Shown here one piece after another: positions 5,681 through 8,708 of a stretch of DNA of 8,708 bases. The notes under the pieces were generated by a model, which was given only the letters and a program-made list of their open reading frames with translations, did not search any database and had not been told where the DNA came from. Every line of letters starts with the position of its first letter. Position 1 is the stretch's first letter. Location: positions 12,748-21,455 of the forward strand of contig DFUX01000096.1 in NCBI GenBank assembly GCA_002379855.1. The letters run 5' to 3'. The position numbers were made by a program, and so were the translations under genes. This DNA comes from Cloacimonetes bacterium UBA4175. GTDB taxonomy: Bacteria > Cloacimonadota > Cloacimonadia > Cloacimonadales > Cloacimonadaceae.

Positions 5681-7609
5681 CTATTGCCCATTGCTGAACT
5701 GCAGGTTATAAAGATATTGATAGCGCGGACAGGATTCCATCAATTCAGCGTGGGTACCCTGTCCCACGATCCTGCCCTGTTCGATCACCACAATTTTATC
5801 TGCTTTGAGGATGGTACTCAGGCGGTGCGCTATCAGGATGACAGTCCTGTTTTGCGTGGCTTCATCGATTGCCTGCTGCACTTTCTGTTCATTCTCAGTA
5901 TCGAGGGCGCTGGTGGCTTCATCGAAGATCAGAATGGGCGGATCACCTACGATCGCACGCGCGATGCACAGCCGCTGCCGTTGGCCGCCAGAAAGATTTG
6001 AGCCCTTGGATTGCAGGATACCGTCGTATTGCCCCGGATACTGCTGGATAAACTCATCTGCGTTGGCGATCTCAGCCGCGCGGCGGAGCTGTTCATCGGA
6101 AACAGGTTCAAGGCTGCCATACGCAATGTTATCTCGCAGCGACCTGGTGAACAGCAGGCTGTCTTGCGTAACCACCCCAAAAAGCTTGCGCAAATGGCTC
6201 AGCTTGATCTGCCGCAGATCCACCCCATCGATCTTTATCGACCCTTCCTTCACATCGTACATACGATTCAGCAGGTTGGCAAGGGTGGTCTTGCCGCCTC
6301 CGCTGGAACCTACCAGGGCAACTTTTTCGCCCTTGTGGATAACCAAATCGAAATCTTGTATCACAGGTTTGCCTGGCTCGTAATAAAAACTCACCTTGGA
6401 GAACTCGATACTCTTTTCAAATCCATGTTTCTCAACGGCATCCACAGCGTCCACCACCGTTGGTTCGCGGTTCATTACATCAGATATGCGTTCCAGCGAA
6501 ACCAGTGCTTTTTTGATCTCGATATATATCTGCGTAAGCGATTTCAGGGGATGCAGCATGGAAAACAGGGCAAAGAGAAAGGCTGTAAAATCTCCCAGGG
6601 AAAAGGTGCTGCCGGGACTGAGAATCAATTCCCCCCCCAGGATAATCACCACCACACCCATTGCCACCGTATTCAGTTCTGTGATTGGCACATTGAGGGT
6701 TGTATAGTACTGTGCCTTTTTCCATTGGTTCAGATGGGCGTTGTTGATTGCCTTGAAGTTGTGGTATTCGCTTTCTTCCCGGCGGAAGGCCTTGACTATC
6801 TTCATGCTGTTCAGTGCTTCTTCCACCGCGGAGAACATATTGGAAAGCTGTGCCTGGATACGTTTGGAATACTTCTTGATCTTCTTGCCCAAAACGCTTA
6901 CCATGAGCGTGAACAGCGGAACGATTATCACACTGTAGAGAAGGAGCCTGGGATTAAGCAGCAGCGCTATCCGCAGATAAACTGCGATGGAGATGACATC
7001 TCTCAGGGCGTCGAGGATGGAGCGGATGAACTGGTCGCTAACGATGTTGACGTCGTTCACCATGCGCACGATGGCGTCACCCACCCGGTGCTGATTGTAA
7101 AACTCGAGAGACTGACCCATGTATTTGCTGAACATAAGGTTGCGGACATCTCGTACCGTGTTGCCCCGCAAGCTGATCAAAAGCACCCTGTGGATATAGA
7201 AAAAGATGTTTTTGAGAATTATGGTGACCACCACAAAACCGCAAATCACCCAGAGCAAGGCCAGGGAATCGGTGTGCTGCATCAAATCCTTGATGCTCTC
7301 CCAAAGGGGGGTAAGGTCGTTGAGGTTCCGAATTGAGAACACTGATCCCGTTTCCGCGAAAAACCCGCCTATTCTTCCCAGAAATTCTTGAATAAACGCA
7401 CCCGCGTCATGGTATTGCACCGGTACCGGACTCGCCCTGAAAACATAGTCAAACAAGGGGATAACCAGGGTAATACTGATACCGCTGAACAGCGCGTAAA
7501 GCAGCATCGCCACCAGCCCCATCAACAGGATGTGCCAATAACGGAACATCATCCGGTAGATTTGGATCAGATTGCTCCATTTTGTCCGGGTAGTGCTTTT
7601 GTTTCTCAT
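5681..7609 (-). CDS. MsbA-like ABC exporter (fused membrane and ATPase domains)
   Basis: A half-size type IV ABC exporter, 642 residues, expected to dimerise in the inner membrane and flip a lipid-linked molecule such as lipid A-core or a glycolipid. The membrane domain spans about 22-370, with six hydrophobic segments. The loop after the first segment is long (about 58-112), roughly 50 residues. The ATPase domain is at about 400-640: Walker A GSSGGGKT (434-441), Q-loop Q482 in TQDSLLF, signature LSGGQ (539-543), Walker B ILIFDE (559-564), D-loop SALD (567-570) and H-loop H595. All catalytic motifs are intact. The open frame extends upstream to 7756, but that extension reads through a tRNA gene and its terminator, so it is not real. 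ATG at 7609 is the first credible start, though it has no Shine-Dalgarno sequence and lies 13 bases below the T-tract. An in-frame TTG four codons upstream is an alternative. The downstream glycosyltransferases support an envelope-glycan role over drug export. Confidence 0.85.
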   Translation of the reverse strand: MRNKSTTRTKWSNLIQIYRMMFRYWHILLMGLVAMLLYALFSGISITLVIPLFDYVFRASPVPVQYHDAGAFIQEFLGRIGGFFAETGSVFSIRNLNDLTPLWESIKDLMQHTDSLALLWVICGFVVVTIILKNIFFYIHRVLLISLRGNTVRDVRNLMFSKYMGQSLEFYNQHRVGDAIVRMVNDVNIVSDQFIRSILDALRDVISIAVYLRIALLLNPRLLLYSVIIVPLFTLMVSVLGKKIKKYSKRIQAQLSNMFSAVEEALNSMKIVKAFRREESEYHNFKAINNAHLNQWKKAQYYTTLNVPITELNTVAMGVVVIILGGELILSPGSTFSLGDFTAFLFALFSMLHPLKSLTQIYIEIKKALVSLERISDVMNREPTVVDAVDAVEKHGFEKSIEFSKVSFYYEPGKPVIQDFDLVIHKGEKVALVGSSGGGKTTLANLLNRMYDVKEGSIKIDGVDLRQIKLSHLRKLFGVVTQDSLLFTRSLRDNIAYGSLEPVSDEQLRRAAEIANADEFIQQYPGQYDGILQSKGSNLSGGQRQRLCIARAIVGDPPILIFDEATSALDTENEQKVQQAIDEATQNRTVILIAHRLSTILKADKIVVIEQGRIVGQGTHAELMESCPRYQYLYNLQFSNGQ

Positions 7610-7622
7610 AACTTCGTGCAAT

Positions 7623-7646
7623 AAAAAAAAGCCAGCGGATGCTGGC
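7623..7646 (-). terminator. Rho-independent terminator after tRNA-Arg
   Basis: On the minus strand a perfect 6-bp GC-rich stem, GCCAGC-ATCC-GCTGGC with a 4-base loop, is directly followed by eight T residues. It starts 10 bases after the tRNA CCA end, so it ends the tRNA transcript. It also lies just above the start of the ABC exporter gene. Confidence 0.9.
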
Positions 7647-7656
7647 AAGAAATTTG

Positions 7657-7733
7657 TGGCACGCCCTGAGGGATTCGAACCCCCAACCTTCTGATCCGTA
7701 GTCAGATGCTCTATCCAATTGAGCCAAGGGCGC
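7657..7733 (-). tRNA. tRNA-Arg (anticodon ACG), CCA encoded
   Basis: The full cloverleaf can be drawn on the minus strand. The acceptor stem GCGCCCT pairs with AGGGCGT (one G-U at the end), the D stem GCTC pairs with GAGC, and the D loop contains GG. The anticodon stem TCTGA pairs with TCAGA, with loop CTACGGA, giving anticodon ACG, which reads CGN arginine codons after A34 is deaminated to inosine by TadA. The T stem GGGGG pairs with CCCTC (one G-U) around TTCGAAT. The discriminator base is G, followed by a genomically encoded CCA at 7659-7657. The body is 74 bases plus CCA. The variable loop is short (AGGTT), so this is a class I tRNA. Confidence 0.97.
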
Positions 7734-7738
7734 ACGCA

Positions 7739-7753
7739 AAAAGCAATGCTTTT
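7739..7753. repeat. 15-base palindrome upstream of tRNA
   Basis: AAAAGCA-A-TGCTTTT is a perfect 7-bp inverted repeat with a single central base. It lies 6 bases above the tRNA 5' end and covers the proposed -10 and start region. It could be an operator or simply AT-rich chance. Confidence 0.6.
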
Positions 7754-7773
7754 CAAACAGCCTCATCTGTCAA
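7745..7773 (-). promoter_or_regulatory. Possible promoter of tRNA-Arg
   Basis: An exact TTGACA lies on the minus strand at 7773-7768. A 17-base spacer would place the -10 at 7750-7745, which reads AGCATT and matches the consensus poorly. Transcription would begin near 7738, a few bases above the mature tRNA 5' end. The -35 is good and the -10 weak, so this is tentative. Confidence 0.35.
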
Positions 7774-7874
7774 GTTCATTTTGAAGCCCCGCCAATGCCA
7801 TAAACCACTCCTTTAACCACTCTGTCATAGATTTGCCTCCGGTGCTTGCAAAACTGACCGCTCACGAAAAGCTC

Positions 7875-7903
7875 TTGACTTCCCACCACCCCCATAGTAT
7901 TTT
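7875..7903 (+). promoter_or_regulatory. Promoter of the MBL-fold hydrolase gene
   Basis: TTGACT at 7875-7880, a 17-base spacer and TATTTT at 7898-7903 form a good housekeeping-sigma promoter. Extended by two bases, the -10 also reads TATTTTTG, matching the Bacteroidetes -7 motif TAnnTTTG, with TTG 20 bases upstream. Transcription would start around 7910, leaving a leader of roughly 20 bases before the ATG at 7929. Confidence 0.65.
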
Positions 7904-7917
7904 TGAACCCAATACAA

Positions 7918-7924
7918 AGGAGGT
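7918..7924 (+). promoter_or_regulatory. Strong ribosome binding site that fixes the start at 7929
   Basis: AGGAGGT is complementary to the 16S rRNA 3' end, and its GGAGG core is 5 bases from the ATG at 7929. It decides against the longer open frame starting at 7833, whose first 32 codons would overlap the promoter. It also shows that this organism does use canonical Shine-Dalgarno sequences. Confidence 0.9.
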
Positions 7925-7928
7925 AACA

Positions 7929-8600
7929 ATGAAACTGAGATATCTTGGCCATTCCGCTTTTGAGCTGCGCAGTGACTCTGGCCACACTGTCCTGATCGAC
8001 CCCTGGCTGGACGACAATCCCCAGGCCACCGTCAAATCAGATTCAATAAACGCGGATTACATCGTGATCACCCACGCCCATTTTGACCATCTGGGAGACG
8101 CGGAGAAAATCGCCAGACGCTGCAACGCGGAGATCATCTGCGTTGTCGAATTGTGCAGCTATTTTGAAAACAAAGGGCTTAAAACTCATCCCCTGCAAAT
8201 TGGAGGCTCCAAAAGCTTTCCCTTTGGCCGCGTGAAACTAACCATCGCCTGGCATGGCAGCCAGACGCCGGATGGGGCGTATGCCGGGCTTGCGGCGGGA
8301 GTATTGCTCTGGATGGATGGCGTCTGCGTTTACCACACGGGCGATACCGGACTGTTTCAGGATATGAAGCTGATCGGCGAACTGCAAAAAGTTGACTATA
8401 TGCTGGCGCCGATTGGTGACATATACACCATGGGAATCGATGACGCCGTCAAAGCGGCTGAATTAGTCCACCCGGGCATCACCATACCCATGCACTACAA
8501 CACCTGGCCCATTATCGCGGCCGATCCAGAGGTATTTGCCGCCAGGATCAAGGCTTTGGGACTCAAATGCCTTATCCTGAAACCGGGGGATGAAGTATAA
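7929..8600 (+). CDS. Metallo-beta-lactamase-fold hydrolase, UPF0173 / UlaG-like
   Basis: A 223-residue metallo-beta-lactamase-fold protein matching the UPF0173 group of metal-dependent hydrolases, related to the L-ascorbate-6-phosphate lactonase UlaG. The physiological substrate of the group is not established. Visible metal-site motifs: HSAF near the N-terminus (H8), IDPWLDDNP (24-31), the core HAHFDH (H49, H51, D53, H54), AWHGSQTPDG (H109), YHTGDTGLF (H136, D139) and the late histidine in MHYNTWP (H189). All expected ligands are present, and the length is normal for the group (about 225). No signal peptide is seen, so it is cytoplasmic. The start at 7929 rests on the strong ribosome binding site and the good alignment of MKLRYLGHSAF with the family N-terminus. 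It is transcribed alone, divergently from the tRNA and glycan operon, so the genomic context gives no clue to its role. Confidence 0.9.
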   Translation: MKLRYLGHSAFELRSDSGHTVLIDPWLDDNPQATVKSDSINADYIVITHAHFDHLGDAEKIARRCNAEIICVVELCSYFENKGLKTHPLQIGGSKSFPFGRVKLTIAWHGSQTPDGAYAGLAAGVLLWMDGVCVYHTGDTGLFQDMKLIGELQKVDYMLAPIGDIYTMGIDDAVKAAELVHPGITIPMHYNTWPIIAADPEVFAARIKALGLKCLILKPGDEV

Positions 8601-8613
8601 AAATCCCGCTTGG

Positions 8614-8650
8614 GGCACAATCCACACCCATATCGCTATCATTTTGTGCC
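8614..8650. repeat. 7-bp inverted repeat downstream of the MBL gene
   Basis: GGCACAA at 8614-8620 and TTGTGCC at 8644-8650 are perfectly complementary, with 23 bases between them. No T-tract follows, so it is not a normal intrinsic terminator. It is weak by itself, but it is the first of two inverted repeats in the 108 bases after the gene. Confidence 0.4.
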
Positions 8651-8671
8651 ACAAGACGATAACCCATCATC

Positions 8672-8708
8672 CTTAGGTCATCCTTATAAAAGTTAAGGAT
8701 GACCTAAG
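8672..8708. repeat. Perfect 15-bp inverted repeat at the window edge
   Basis: CTTAGGTCATCCTTA (8672-8686) and TAAGGATGACCTAAG (8694-8708) are perfect reverse complements around the 7-base loop TAAAAGT. The right arm ends at the last base of the window, so the stem may be longer. The nonamer TCATCCTTA occurs twice on the left side (8667-8675 and 8678-8686), 11 bases apart. It could be a bidirectional terminator for the MBL gene and a convergent neighbour, a dispersed palindromic repeat, or the end of a small transposable element. The visible sequence does not separate these. Confidence 0.85.

Noticed and set aside
6011..7336. 441-codon plus-strand open frame
   Set aside because: It is antisense to the ABC exporter, is rich in His and Gln in a non-protein-like pattern, and shows no family motif; the minus strand carries all ABC motifs.
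7610..7756. 49-residue N-terminal extension of the ABC exporter frame
   Set aside because: It is translated from the tRNA-Arg gene and its terminator; the stretch WLNWIEHLTTDQKVGGSNPS is the tRNA read as protein.
7449..7766. 105-codon minus-strand frame containing LAQLDRASDYGSEGWGFESL
   Set aside because: This peptide is a well-known false translation of a tRNA gene, and the rest of the frame lies out of frame within the exporter gene.
7833..7928. 32-codon extension of the MBL-fold gene
   Set aside because: It would cover the promoter and the AGGAGGT ribosome binding site, and family similarity begins at MKLRYLGHSAF.
1..8708. CRISPR array, insertion sequence or defence system
   Set aside because: No regularly spaced repeats, transposase, integrase, nuclease-helicase or toxin-antitoxin pair is visible. 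TatD and the MBL-fold protein are ordinary housekeeping-type families here.

Overview
The window looks like a chromosomal piece of a Gram-negative (diderm) bacterium. The evidence is an MsbA-type exporter followed directly by glycosyltransferases, a layout typical of lipopolysaccharide or other envelope-glycan assembly. Base composition is moderate (roughly 50-60% GC in most genes) and clearly lower in one block. Ribosome binding sites are mixed: one gene has a near-perfect AGGAGGT, but many genes in the long operon have weak sites, and two or three seem to start at TTG. One promoter can also be read with the Bacteroidetes-type -7 motif. Together this loosely suggests the Fibrobacteres-Chlorobi-Bacteroidetes side of the tree, perhaps a candidate phylum such as Cloacimonadota, but that is a guess; no taxonomic marker gene is present.

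Layout. Nearly everything from about 7733 down to 159 is on the minus strand. A tRNA-Arg(ACG) with an encoded CCA comes first, followed by its own rho-independent terminator. Seven tightly packed genes come next: an MsbA-like ABC exporter, a GT4-type glycosyltransferase, a WaaE-like GT2 glycosyltransferase, an ATP-grasp ligase, a CDP-glycerol glycerophosphotransferase-like GT-B enzyme, a TatD-family hydrolase and a ThiF/TcdA-family tRNA-modification enzyme. After one 83-base gap, every junction overlaps by 1 to 11 bases, so the last six genes are almost certainly one transcript. Divergently, on the plus strand, a metallo-beta-lactamase-fold hydrolase of the UPF0173 group has its own good promoter and ribosome binding site. 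The window ends inside or exactly at a perfect 15-bp inverted repeat.

How the genes may work together. The exporter and two glycosyltransferases fit building a lipid-linked glycan at the inner face of the membrane and flipping it. The ATP-grasp ligase and the glycerophosphotransferase-like protein are the unusual members; they could decorate that glycan with an aminoacyl/amide-linked group and a phospho-polyol. This is inference from gene order and folds. TatD and TcdA are housekeeping enzymes that appear to be carried on the same transcript. No mobile element, CRISPR array or defence system was seen. The best candidate for something undescribed is the glycan-decoration cassette at 1636-5597, particularly the ATP-grasp gene; its two glycosyltransferase genes are visibly more AT-rich than their neighbours.
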